Part shown: one piece after another, positions 36,823 to 47,595 of the stretch
Numbering within the stretch: the stretch's first letter is position 1
How the letters are laid out: each line of letters opens with the position of its first letter
Notes under the pieces: generated by a model
Databases searched by the model: none
What the model was told of the DNA's origin: nothing
The model's input: only the letters and a program-made list of their open reading frames with translations
Origin: Puffinus mauretanicus
Lineage: Eukaryota > Chordata > Aves > Procellariiformes > Procellariidae
Reading direction: 5' to 3'
Assembly: GCA_023333565.1 (NCBI GenBank)
Contig: JAJKFH010003165.1
Span: 1,426,001 to 1,490,000, forward strand
DNA: 64,000 nucleotides
Program-made: the position numbers and the translations under genes

Positions 36823-37734
36823 TGATGATGACATAGACAGTGGGATTGAGTGCACCCTCAGCAAGTTTGCAGATGACACCAAGCTGAGTGGTGCGGTCAC
36901 CACGCCTGAGGGACGGGATGCCATCCAGAGGGACCTGGACAAGCTTGAGAAGTGGGCCCATGTGAACCTCATGAGGTTCAACAAGGCCAAGTGCAAGGTC
37001 CTGCACCCGGGTCGGGGCAACCCCCAGTATCAACACAGGCTGGGGTAGGAAGGGATTGAGAGCAGCCCTGCCGAGAAGGACTTGGGGGTACTGGTGGATG
37101 AAAAGTTGGACATGAGCCGGCACAGCCCAGAAGGCCAACCATATCCTGGGATGCATCAAGAGAAGCGTGGCCAGCAGGTCGAGGGAGGTGATTCTGCCCC
37201 TCTACTCTGCTCTGGTGAGACCCCATCTGGAGTACTGCGTCCAGCTCTGGAGCCCTCAGCACAAGAAAGACATGGACCTGTTGGAGCAGGTCCAGAGGAG
37301 GGCCACAAAAATGATCAGGGGGGTGGAACGCCTCTCCTATGAAGAAAGGCTTAGAGAGTTGGGGTTATTCAGCCTGGAGAAGGGAAGGCTTCGGGGAGAC
37401 CTTATTGCGGCCTTTCAGTACTAAAAGGGGGCTTATAAGCGGCAAACTTTTTAGCAGGGCTTGTTGTGACAGGACAAGGGGGAATGGTTTTAAAATAAAA
37501 GAGGGTAGATTTAGGCTAGATATAAGGAAGAAATTTTTCACGAGGGTGGTGAAACGCTGGAACAGGTTGCCCGGAGAGGTGGTAGATGCCCCATCCCTGG
37601 AAACATTCAAGGTCAGGTTGGACGGGGCTCTGGGCAACCTGACCTAGTTGAAGATGTCCCTGCCCATGGCAGGGGGCTTGGACTAGATGACCTTTAAAGG
37701 TCCCTCCCAACCCAAACTATTCTATGATTCTCTT
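36823..37734 (+). mobile_element. CR1 LINE fragment, RT end and 3' UTR
   Basis: About 910 bases of avian CR1 in plus orientation. It starts with a conserved frame of the reverse transcriptase ([17 protein letters not shown]), with the catalytic FADD at 36866-36877, then the [17 protein letters not shown] region. It continues through the segment TGGGATGCATCAAGAGAAGCG, the [13 protein letters not shown] frame and into the 3' UTR ending CTATGATTCTC. Stops and frameshifts (after about 37048 and near 37125, where roughly 14 bases are missing relative to intact CR1) break the frame, so no full protein is made. It is 5'-truncated and less diverged than the copy at 0.7 kb. It starts 77 bases after the solo LTR. 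Confidence 0.93.
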
Positions 37735-40700
37735 GTAATTAAGAGAGTCATGTCACCAAGGTTTGTTCATTAAATGATTTTTTATGTCAAAAATAACACT
37801 TTGAATTTAATCTAGGGACAAACTTTTTACATAAGAGTGCACAGTGCAAAGTTGAAGTCACACTCTTCCCAAGTCCATCTACAGAAATAAGTGGGCAGCC
37901 ATACTTCCCCAGTGGAGGCCTCTGGGTAGTAAACAAGAGTATTAGCTTTGAGATATTTATATTGGTCTAATCTGTTGAAAAGGTCACAAAGCCAGGGGTA
38001 ACTTTAATGTTACATTCATACCACATTCATTCCATACATTCAGGTTCATCCCACTCTGCACTTTGCACTTGAGACATCAGCTTCAAACCTTTGCTATCCT
38101 CAGCTACTGATTGATCTTCTGCAATTTTTGTTTGACTGCTTGATAATGAAATTCATAAGGTAGAGGAACAGATACAAACTCTATAATCAGCAGCCTGCCA
38201 GCATCTTTTCTCTCTTTTGCAATAAATATGGTACAGAAATTCTCACTGAAATCCCAATTTTGGCCCACTCAGTGGGAAAACTGAAAGCCCTTAGTACTGT
38301 TTAGATGAGAAACCACCAAATTAAGAATCATTAGCCCAGCGGTGCCAATACAGCTCAAAACACTCATGACCTCTTAGATGAAAAGGAGTAATGACCAAGC
38401 TGAGCTCCGCAGCATCCTACACAAAAGAATCATTGGGGCAGAAGAATAACTGATCATATTTTTTGTTTGGATCTACTCCCACAAACTGGAAAAAGGAGTG
38501 ACTGGTAATTGCTAACAAGGACTGAAGGCAGAAGGTATGAAGATCACCCACAATACAGGTAATTATAGTCAGTATAGGCAATATAGTCCAAAGGCACAAA
38601 CCAGTGGCTTGTTTGTTTATGCAGCATTTTAGAGAAATTTAGAGAGCAATGTAGAGAAATTACTATAGCATTTTTAGAGAATTTTAAAAATTATACTAAA
38701 ATGCTGCTTTCTATAGCATGGTTGCCTAGTTACAAAGCAGAGTTCTTGGGATGACAGGGAAAATATTATTCATATAAGTTTAAAGCCCCCCAAAATATCA
38801 CAAATGGCTTGTCTATAAATCAGGGTAATGCAGGCATATAGTCTGATATCTCACATTTTTCCAGAACTAGGCACAATCATTTTACACAATTTTACACCCT
38901 ATTTGAGATACAGCATCTGTTTCTAGTTCTAAGTTATTCATATCAGATCATAAGCAATCACTATACAGAGTTTGGAATCTGTCAGTCAGAGATTGTAGAC
39001 ATTGAGGTGGACAGAAATTCAACGATTCAAGGAAGCAGTAAGAAACAGATTTTTTGTATTTGTTTTGTTAAGTACGGTAGTCTTTGAGGTGCTGATGATG
39101 TTGTAGTGTAAGAATTATCTCAACACCGTGGGAAGGGTAAAGGTAAGGTGAGAAGTTTTTAAAAAAGGAGAAAAAGTTATGCTATTATTCTGTAATTGAT
39201 TTTGGGATTCCAGTAATTTAGTCTGTAGATTTTATGAGTTTGTATGCAGTCTAAATTAATTGCATGTCTGATATATACGAGGTTCACCAACAGGAACATA
39301 TGCTGCCGTGCTTAGTCCTATGCAGACAACCTTGGCATCTAGATGTAAACCTTCCAATTTACAATTTAACTTCAAAACACAGCTTCTTTACACAATAAGA
39401 ACAGTAAAAGCATTCAGGAAAATGAGATTTCACTCCTTTTATCACCCTGATTACTGAATTGTTCTGCAACTTGCAAGAATAAAATAAGACTTTTCAGCTG
39501 AAGGATCCAAGTCAGTCTGCCTCCTGAAATACCCAGCCTGGATTTCAACCATCACAGTAATCTTCTGGAGCTTATTTGTTCCAGAAGCAGTGAACTGGTA
39601 ATTGCATGCCATTTAAGGATAGACATAGCTATTATTAAAGCTATATGCTGCTACAGAGACAAAGAAATCCAGATTTCTATATTCATTGATTAAGAGTTTC
39701 TCCATTCACTCCTATGTCAGAATTTATATTTTCATGCTAGCATAATTTACATGAAGGATGTTTTGGTTTGACATTGTAATAAGATCTCTGTAGACTCTGA
39801 GTGTTTTTTTCCATGGTTGATATTTTTCACACCATCCTGTTGTAAATAAAATAGACATTTACTGAACAATGCACAGTTTCAGTAGCTGGCTTTGATAGTC
39901 AATTGTCTTCGTAAGAACGCCAAAATTTCCAGAATCTCATTAAAACTAACTTTCGGTAAGGTTTCATTATTTTTTTTAAAGTATAGGATAGTTTGTTAGA
40001 AAAGCAGTTGGAGCCATGGGGATTATTTTTATTTTTCTCTCTGTAACTATAAGAACATGATTAGACAGATGTTTCATGGCAGATTTGTTTTAGACCAATG
40101 TGATTTAAAAACACGGAAAATACAATACTCTTTAGAATGAAGTTTAGTATTGTAACCTTGAGAGAATTTTAACTATATTATAGTAGACCAAAGAGCTTTC
40201 TCTAAATGAATTAAAATAATATTAAAAGTGAAATTCTAAATTCACCAAATAAGGACAGATTTCAAAGACGGGTAATATTGCAAGAAAATAATTTGTGAAT
40301 ACTTTCTACCCTTTATCCCTCTTCATATTTACGTCAAATAATTTAAACAAATGCCACCTAAAGGAGCACTGTAAGATTGCTGTAACAGGGATAAGAGTGC
40401 ACTCACTACACAATTGTTTTATTTTATTCTAAGATTATGCTTCTGAGCTGGGGTTTGGATTAATTTAGTGTAGAGACCGCAAAGTAGCTACTCCAGCAAT
40501 TCCAATTAGTTTCTTTGTTGGTGTATTCTTTGGTAAATTCTGGCATTAGTTTGTATGAGATGCTAATTGTACAGATTTAGTAATCTGATAGTAGTGTGAG
40601 ATAAGTCACAGTGAATGAGAAATGTGAATTTGCTGCTGAAAAAAATTATAAGAACGTTCAGCATGTTACATGTATACTACGGAGATCAGTTTATTAGTTT

Positions 40701-42506
40701 TAGGAACTCTACATATTGATAGCTGTGAGATGAATTTACCTATTAGTTCTGGCCACGGTGAGTCAGAAAGTAAGGAATATGGTGGTTGTAATTATGATTT
40801 TTAGCATGGTGAATGTTGCTGCTGATAAAAATTTTGAAATCTGGAAACTCTTAAATCTTTTGGAGGATACTTTTCTGTGGTCCCCTAACTTTTTCTGATT
40901 CCACTTGACCTTAAAAAATATACTGTGAATGTAGATAACAAAGCTATCTTTTAGCATACTCAAATATGGTAGGACTGGTCCTTCCTGATTATCTCCCAAG
41001 AGTCAGTTGAAGCCTTGAGAGTCCCAGAGCTCTTTCCAGGAGCTTTGTAATGTTCTTTTTGCAAAGTTTTGACCTTTCATTGATGTTATTTTTATGATAT
41101 GTTTTGAATCAGCTGGCTGATTAGTATTACCATTTCTGTTTGTTTTCCATCAACTTCAAAAAACCATTAGGGGCATACCTTTATGTCTGTGTGGTGCACT
41201 GATCACTGCTCCTTACTGTAATATCACCTAACTATAATATCGCCTTCATACATCATTGTGTGTGTGTGTGTATGTATGTATGTATATGTATGTAGTTACA
41301 TATATTTATATGAAACAAAAGTGGTTATCTCTCCACCAAACATATAAAAATCCAAGGAAATCTTCTACACCATATTTTCGTACTGAAGCCCATAAATTAT
41401 CCTTGCAGACCAAGGAAGTGCTGAAGTATATGTATTTTTTATTTAATATATTTCCTATTTTCCACTGTGTGTAGTCGGAAACTTTGCAAAATGGAGATAC
41501 GGGTTTTATATTTTGAGTGCCAGATTCTCTCCATAGTTATCTGGCCCCAGGCATCCGTTCAGTAATAGGCATTAAGTTCTTTATTAAAAAACTTGGGAAA
41601 AAAAAATAAGCACTTTGAGAATGCAGACTTAGTAATGCAAATTTTTAAAACGTTTTTAGATGCTATTTACCATTCTTCTATCACCTCTGCACTCCCACCA
41701 CTTTTGATTTGTGTTTGTGCACAACCAGCTTATTCACCACCTTGCTCACGGACTCCTTCCAGTCAAATTTCAGGCCAGGATTTGGAATAGATGCACCATT
41801 GGCTGCAGTGATGGATGATCTACTCTTGCCCATTTAAAGATTCCTCTGTCTTTCTATAATGTTCAATATATTCACCATGCTGAGTAGTTATTTTACCTTG
41901 AGGAAGTTAATGGTTAAGCACTGATCTGGAAAACATCCTCGGTACAAAATGCAATCAGAGTACTGATGGCCTGCTTTGCCTTACTTAGAAAGATAGGAAG
42001 ACCCTCCAGGTTCTACATCAATCACTCTTTCTTTTCAATATCCATATAAAGGCACTGGGGAAAATTATGAGACATTATCTAAAATACCAACAATATGGAT
42101 CACTTTCTGTCCCAATGGACGGTTAAGTCTCTTATTCTGTAAAAGTTACCTTCTGTCAGCTAGGTCCCAAGTTAGAATGAAATCTGCTCAGATCCATGGG
42201 TAATGCCACATGAAATGCATAGGCTGCATTATTTTTTCTACTCTTTTTAGCTAAAATGCCTTCCCCTGTCCCCTTTCTTTAGGCTTTCTTTAGGAAACTG
42301 TGAGACTGTTGATATTTAACTGTAATTGAAGCCTCTTTGAGACTTACCCTGAGTCTGTCTCTTCCCAAAACTTTTCTGACTTGGCTTTTAGGCTTTCTTC
42401 GTTGTCCTCTCTCATTCTTTCTCCACGTAGCAAAAAGACTGAATGCCTCACCAACTCAGAAGGGTTGTGAACAGCAGTTGACTGAAACAAAACTAAAATT
42501 TTAAAT
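37735..42506. other. No gene seen; AT-rich DNA
   Basis: Contains a TG/TATG microsatellite (41257-41294). Open frames are short and have no recognised domain; no other named element was seen. Confidence 0.5.
41257..41294 (+). repeat. (TG)7 then (TATG)n microsatellite
   Basis: Seven TG units are followed by about six TATG-type units, one of them degenerate. Likely polymorphic between individuals. Confidence 0.9.
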
Positions 42507-43890
42507 GACAGAGTCACAGTGTCGCAGAATCACTGAGGTTGGAAAGCATCTCTGGAGAGCATCTAGTCCAAGCCTGCTGGTCAAAGTGAGGTCAACAAGG
42601 CTGCTCAGGGCTCTGTCCAGTCAAGTTTTGAATATCTCCAAGGATGGAGACTCTACAACCTCTGTGGGCAGCCAGTGTTTGACCACCCTCACAGTAAAAA
42701 AGTTTTTTCTTACGTTTAAACAGAGTTTCCTGTATTTCAATTTGTGCCTGAAGGGAAGAAGGCACTGAGTACCTCAGCCTTCTCCACTTTCTTTGTCACC
42801 ACATCCCTGGCCCCATTCAGTAGTGGGCCCACATTTTCCCTAGTTTTTCTTTTCTTGCTGATGCACTTACAGAAGCCCTTCCTGTTGCTCTTCACATGAC
42901 TTGCCAAATTAAACTCCAGGTGGGCTTTGGCTTTCCTAACCTAATCCCCGCATGCTCGGATGGTGTCTTTGTATTCCTCCTGGTCACCTGACCCTGCTTC
43001 CCCCTCCTGTACATTTTCTTTTTATGTCTGAGTTGAGTCAGGATCTCCTTGTTTATCCATGCAGGCCTCCTACTGCCTTTGCTTCATTTCCTGCTCATTA
43101 GGATGGACCACTCTTGACCATTGAGAAGGTGATCCTTGAGAATCAACCAGCTCTCCTGGACCTCTCTTCTCTCCAGGGACGTATCACATGGGATTATTCC
43201 AAGCAGATCTCTGAAAAAACAGCAAAGCCTGCTCTACTGAAGTCCAGGATTGTAATCCTGGTTTTTGCCTTGTTCCCTCCCCTCAAGCTCCTGAACTCTA
43301 CCACTGCAGCCAAGGTTGCTCCCAGCCTTCACACCCCCAGCCAGCCCTTCCTTCTTTGTAAGTATGACATCCAGCAAAGCACCTCCCATCCATCGGCTTC
43401 TCCATCAACTGTCGTCAACGCATACCAGCAGATAGCTCTGTGTTCAAGACCCCATGAGGACCAGGGTGAGCAAACATGAGGCTTTTTCCAGTTGTCTGAA
43501 GAAGACCTTAACCACTTCCTTCTGGCCAGACAGTCTGTAGCAGACATCCACAACATCACCCATCTTGGTTTGCCCCCTAATCCTGACCCTCAGGCTCTCA
43601 GCTTGCTTGTCACCCGTCCCACAGCAGAGCTCCATGCATCTGTGCTGCTCTCTCACATACAGCCTAATTACCCTTCTTGCCATCCTTTCCAAAGGGCCTG
43701 TATCTATCCATTGCAACCTTTCGGTTGTGTGAACAATCCCACCACGTCTCTGTGATCCCGATGAGATCACAGCCCTGCAATTGCATCCACACCTCTAATT
43801 CCTCCTATTTATTCCCCATGCTGCGGGCATTAGTGTACAGGCACTCTAGGGAGGCACCCAGCCATGCTTATTTCCCAGAAAGGGTATGAG
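42507..43890 (-). mobile_element. Internally deleted CR1 LINE: endonuclease plus 3' tail, RT missing
   Basis: Reading right to left, the element opens with the CR1 ORF2 endonuclease: the frame spells LIGITETWWD at about 43766-43737, then LYVREQ, ESLRVRIRGQT, VCYRLSGQ, FFRQLEKAS and LVLMG (43640-43447). It continues into the linker, with RRPAWINKEILTQL near 43075-43030 and GDVVTKKVEKAEVLSAFF near 42815-42760. It then jumps directly into the 3' UTR, which ends with GGTTGGAAAGCAT on the plus-strand view at 42537 and the CR1 terminus near 42507. The whole reverse transcriptase, about 1.5 kb or more, is absent. Frameshifts and stops break the frame. The 5' end may reach slightly past 43890. Confidence 0.85.
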
Positions 43891-45659
43891 AGCTTCCCCC
43901 ACAGGGGAAGCTGTGGGGGACATAACAAGGATGGGAAGAGAGGAATATTAAGAACATGCCATATCACAGCTCTTTTTGCTGCCAGGGGACTCCACTTGCA
44001 ACACTAAGTAAATAATGTTGTGACCTGGGACTTTTCCTGTATGCTTCGCAAATTCTGCACACAAGCTGATAAAAATGCTCTTTTATCTCTGAGTAGCAGA
44101 AAGCCTAAATTGCTACTCATGAATAACAAACATGGTTACAGTGGTCTGAGACTTCATGATCTTTAGGTTGGTTCATCATAAATCAGGTTTCCTGGGGATA
44201 AAGCACTAACTTGAAAAAGAGCTCACCACTAGTTAAAAATGCAGAAACCACTTTGGGGAGACAACTGGAGGCATCTGTTGTCCTGTTGAGTCCTGGCTGA
44301 TTCCCCTTATAATACCAGACTAATTCCAAAATAGTTTTGCTCATGTTATACTCTATATACAGATCACTGGCATCAGCCACAGCATATTTCATTAAAAGAG
44401 CAAGACTTCCCTCAGTATTTACATGCTGTACTACAACAATTCAATTGTCAAACTTTTGAAAACTCTACATCCTAAAACCACTGTATTCCTTGCTTGCTGA
44501 CCTGAAAGTAAGGATATCCCAGTCAGTCAAACAGTCCAAAAGTTACACCCGTCAATATTACCTAGATGGTATTTTGCTTCTCTTAGCTCTAATCTTGCAT
44601 ACACATGTCAAAAGGCAACAGGGATGGAGATAAGGAAATGTTCCAACAACATCATAGGAAGGCACGGGAAGTACAGTGCATAAGCGGGATCCTGCTGTCA
44701 AAGTAATTCTGTTTTGGGTGGCATTTAGGTTAGCAGCACCTGCCCTAGGTCTAGAGTGAGAAACAGAGGGAGGAAGCCATCAGGAAAACCCAATGCAGTA
44801 AATGTGTATGGCAAATGAAAATCACCCAACTCATGTACATACTTCTCATCTGTACAAGTTTATGTTATTCTGCAAAAGTAGAAATAAACTTCTGTTTAGA
44901 ACAGGCTTATGGAATTCATTCCAAGTTTCCATTCCCGAATCTACTGATACTTTCATGTTCAACATGCTTCAGCAGGTGAATTTTTAGGTGAATTGATATG
45001 TATCACTAATTTGGTATCTCTACATATATCATGTGAAACATTGCTTTTGAATCCTTGCAGTTCCAAATTTTGGGAAAGCTGACATTTTAAAATGTATTTG
45101 AGAAAGGATAAAATTGGTATATAGAAGTAGATTTAAGAGTGAGATAAAACAACTTTTCTTTTTCTTCTTCTCTCCCTTCTCTCCCTTCTCTCCCAGCAAG
45201 GGATGAAGCTTGAGCAGTACTTAGCAACACCATATCACCATAATAAATACATGTATTTCTTATGTATATAAACAGGGTATCATTGGGTGACGCACAATCA
45301 AAGCTACTACTAAATCATTGTTCCAATGTCTGAGCAATTATCTTTCCAAAAGGACACAGAAATGGAAGCAAAATTCTGTAATCACTGGGAACTCATTCCT
45401 CAGTGATTGCTTTCATTTTCATTTAAAAACATGATAAATGATCCAGCGCTCCTCATTTCACTTGAAGATGATTTCAGATTATCTGAAAACAGCTGGGTTT
45501 TTTTAAGACTAGAAGTTCTTAACAGTATTCAGACACACTGGGTAAATCTCATCTCCTGCAACTTGAGCCTGCCAAACATTAAATGTCAAGTTTAAGCCAG
45601 TTCGTCAAGGTTCTGTGTTTACTCAATGAATGAGGTAGGACCAAGCATCTTATGCAGGT
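43891..45659. other. No gene seen; AT-rich DNA
   Basis: Contains the pyrimidine tract at 45153-45194. The first few tens of bases after 43890 could still belong to the CR1 5' end. No coding exon recognised. Confidence 0.45.
45153..45194 (+). repeat. Pyrimidine tract with a 9-base tandem
   Basis: An all C/T stretch that ends in 2.7 copies of TCTCCCTTC (45171-45194) followed by AG. It looks like a polypyrimidine tract before an acceptor, but no exon follows. Confidence 0.85.
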
Positions 45660-45730
45660 GCCTGCCTCGAGCACCTGCCTTAGGATGGGATAAATTACCC
45701 TCTGGAAGTTCCTATCTCTGTTCACTATAC
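45660..45730 (+). repeat. Member A of an unnamed dispersed repeat
   Basis: About 65 bases align without obvious gaps to 47529-47595: CCTGCCTTAGGATGGGAT here against CCTGTCTTAGGATGAGAT there, then CTCTGGA and TCTCTGT shared. Most of the differences I can line up are transitions (C/T, A/G), as for two decayed copies of one family. Family not identified. Confidence 0.5.
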
Positions 45731-47528
45731 AGAATGCAAATGATTATTTTAGAGAGACTTAGATTACTAGAGACTTGGGTTATAGAGGCGAAAAGTTAAG
45801 AGAGGTGAATTAACTTGTAAATGGCATCCATGTTAAAGTCTTATTCTATTTAAGGAGACAATACTGCAGCATTTGTCCTGTTTTACTATAGTGTAGCTTG
45901 AAGGGAAGAAGTCAGAAATGCATGGGATAGTGGAAACACAAGTAAATCAATGTATTGTGCAGAGAGTAAAAATACAGGGAAAAAACATGGAAAAAAGCCT
46001 CCACATAGAAGGTGTCAATTAGCTGGTTAATCAGAAAAGAGGACAGATGTAGGCTTTCATGGAAAAATGTAGTAATAACAGTTCCTTGAAAGAAGGTGAA
46101 CATACCTTTGAGTAATGGTTGGCTGGAGAACCAGTGGGCAGACTGAGAGAAAACTCTCAATACGGGTGTTTAAAGGAGACTAGCAAATAGTTGTGTAGTC
46201 TTCTGATTTCTTTTATTTCTGAATGTATTTGTTCAAACTGGGGGGAGGGGGAACCCAAACCCTTAATAAACCCAGCTGAGGACTGTTCCTTAAACAGTGA
46301 TCACATATAAACAAATGACTAGCTATTTTAGCCTCTTTAGAAATGGTTAAACATGTGGTAAAAAAGGGAACTATTATGCTGGCACTGCAGTAGGTTTAGG
46401 ATTAAAGTAATCTGTTTTATTTCTGGAAACAATGTGGCCCCTCTTCTTATTGTGGCCCTGTTAGAAAGAGAAGTGAGCTGTTATGCAAACAGGCTGCAGG
46501 GAGTCGCTGCCGTCCCCGGGGGAGGCTCGGCGCATCCTGGTCTCCAGCTCGGCTGGGTAGAGATAAAGAGAAGGCAGGCTTGAAAGGGGAGCATTATGTA
46601 GTTAATCTCATGCTGGCTGTAAAACTAATATCTCTGACAGAAAGGGTCACAACAAAGGAGTGATACAGAGAAAAGGGTGCGGAGCATGAAATGAGTGAGG
46701 TATCGCCATTCGATGAGCAATTTGAACTCAATTGTAATTGAGCAAATTGTGCAAAAAAAAAGAACAATTCTTTGGGGTGGACAGTATCTGACTTTCTGCA
46801 TACTGTACAGTAGGGGTATGTTTTCAGCAAGGAGCAGGATGGTATGGATAATGGGAAATGTCTCCCACATTCCTTGCACATCTCCCTGCTAGCTCATAGA
46901 TTTGCATCACTGTAAATTCTCTAAGTGCTGTTCTTACTACTGTTGTTTTCAGTGTTTCATCTCTAGCAGGATAATTGAGTTTTTCTTCATGGCATCATTA
47001 TCATCAATGACACATGAATCTCAAGAAGCTGAAATTTCATTTTATTTTGGATGAGCATCCTAATATTTAGATGGTTCTTTGAATCGTACATGAACTGGAA
47101 ACCTCTGAACTGAAAAGGTGACAAGTACAGTGTTTTTCATGAGTTTTCAGACACTTTTGCTTTGAGTTACACCTGGAAATACAGAGAAAGCAATGCCCCT
47201 GTCGCATTCTGGCATTTCCAGTGGGGGAAAAAGGAAAGGCTCATTTTGTAGATCACAGTTTAACTTAAAGCTCAGTCTAGTTTGAATAAGAATAAAGTCC
47301 ATCTTACTATATGCAGGATTATAAAATTAGCAGGGGTGTACTGTATTTTTCTAACTGAAAAAAATGTGAGGTTTTATATCATAATAGAGAGAAAAAAAGA
47401 GTATATGTTGTCTAAAAGTAGCTTGATGGGTGAAAAATCTTGTCTAATTACAGACTTCTAAAAGTTAGATATCTAAGTCTACTCTCCCTTTATAGTTAAT
47501 AGAATCATCTTCAGAAGACCATTTGCTG
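45731..47528. other. No gene seen; one short GC-rich patch
   Basis: A patch at about 46480-46560 combines an octamer-like ATGCAAAC, several CpG and a CCCCGGGGGAGG block in otherwise AT-rich DNA. Nothing else recognised. Confidence 0.4.
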
Positions 47529-47595
47529 ACCTGTCTTAGATGCCTGTCTTAGGATGAGATGAATGGCTCTCTGGAGATCTCTGTTTCTGTCTATT
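47529..47595 (+). repeat. Member B of an unnamed dispersed repeat
   Basis: Partner of 45660-45730 in the same orientation, 1.87 kb away. The left flank here also contains AAGTTAGATATCTAAG, which resembles the TTAGGTGCCTAA-type words of old amniote repeats. Could be a decayed MITE or SINE-like family. Confidence 0.45.

Noticed and set aside
36800..37262. Minus-strand frames of 77-119 codons
   Set aside because: They are antisense shadows of the CR1 reverse transcriptase region.
36751..42506. Internal genes of the endogenous retrovirus beside its LTR
   Set aside because: The LTR is flanked directly by its 5-base duplication, so it is solitary; nothing resembling gag, pol or env follows it.
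43114..43479. 121-codon plus-strand frame
   Set aside because: Antisense to the CR1 endonuclease/linker, which reads on the minus strand.
45153..45196. Polypyrimidine tract plus AG, like a splice acceptor
   Set aside because: The tract is explained by a 9-base tandem repeat and no coding exon follows.
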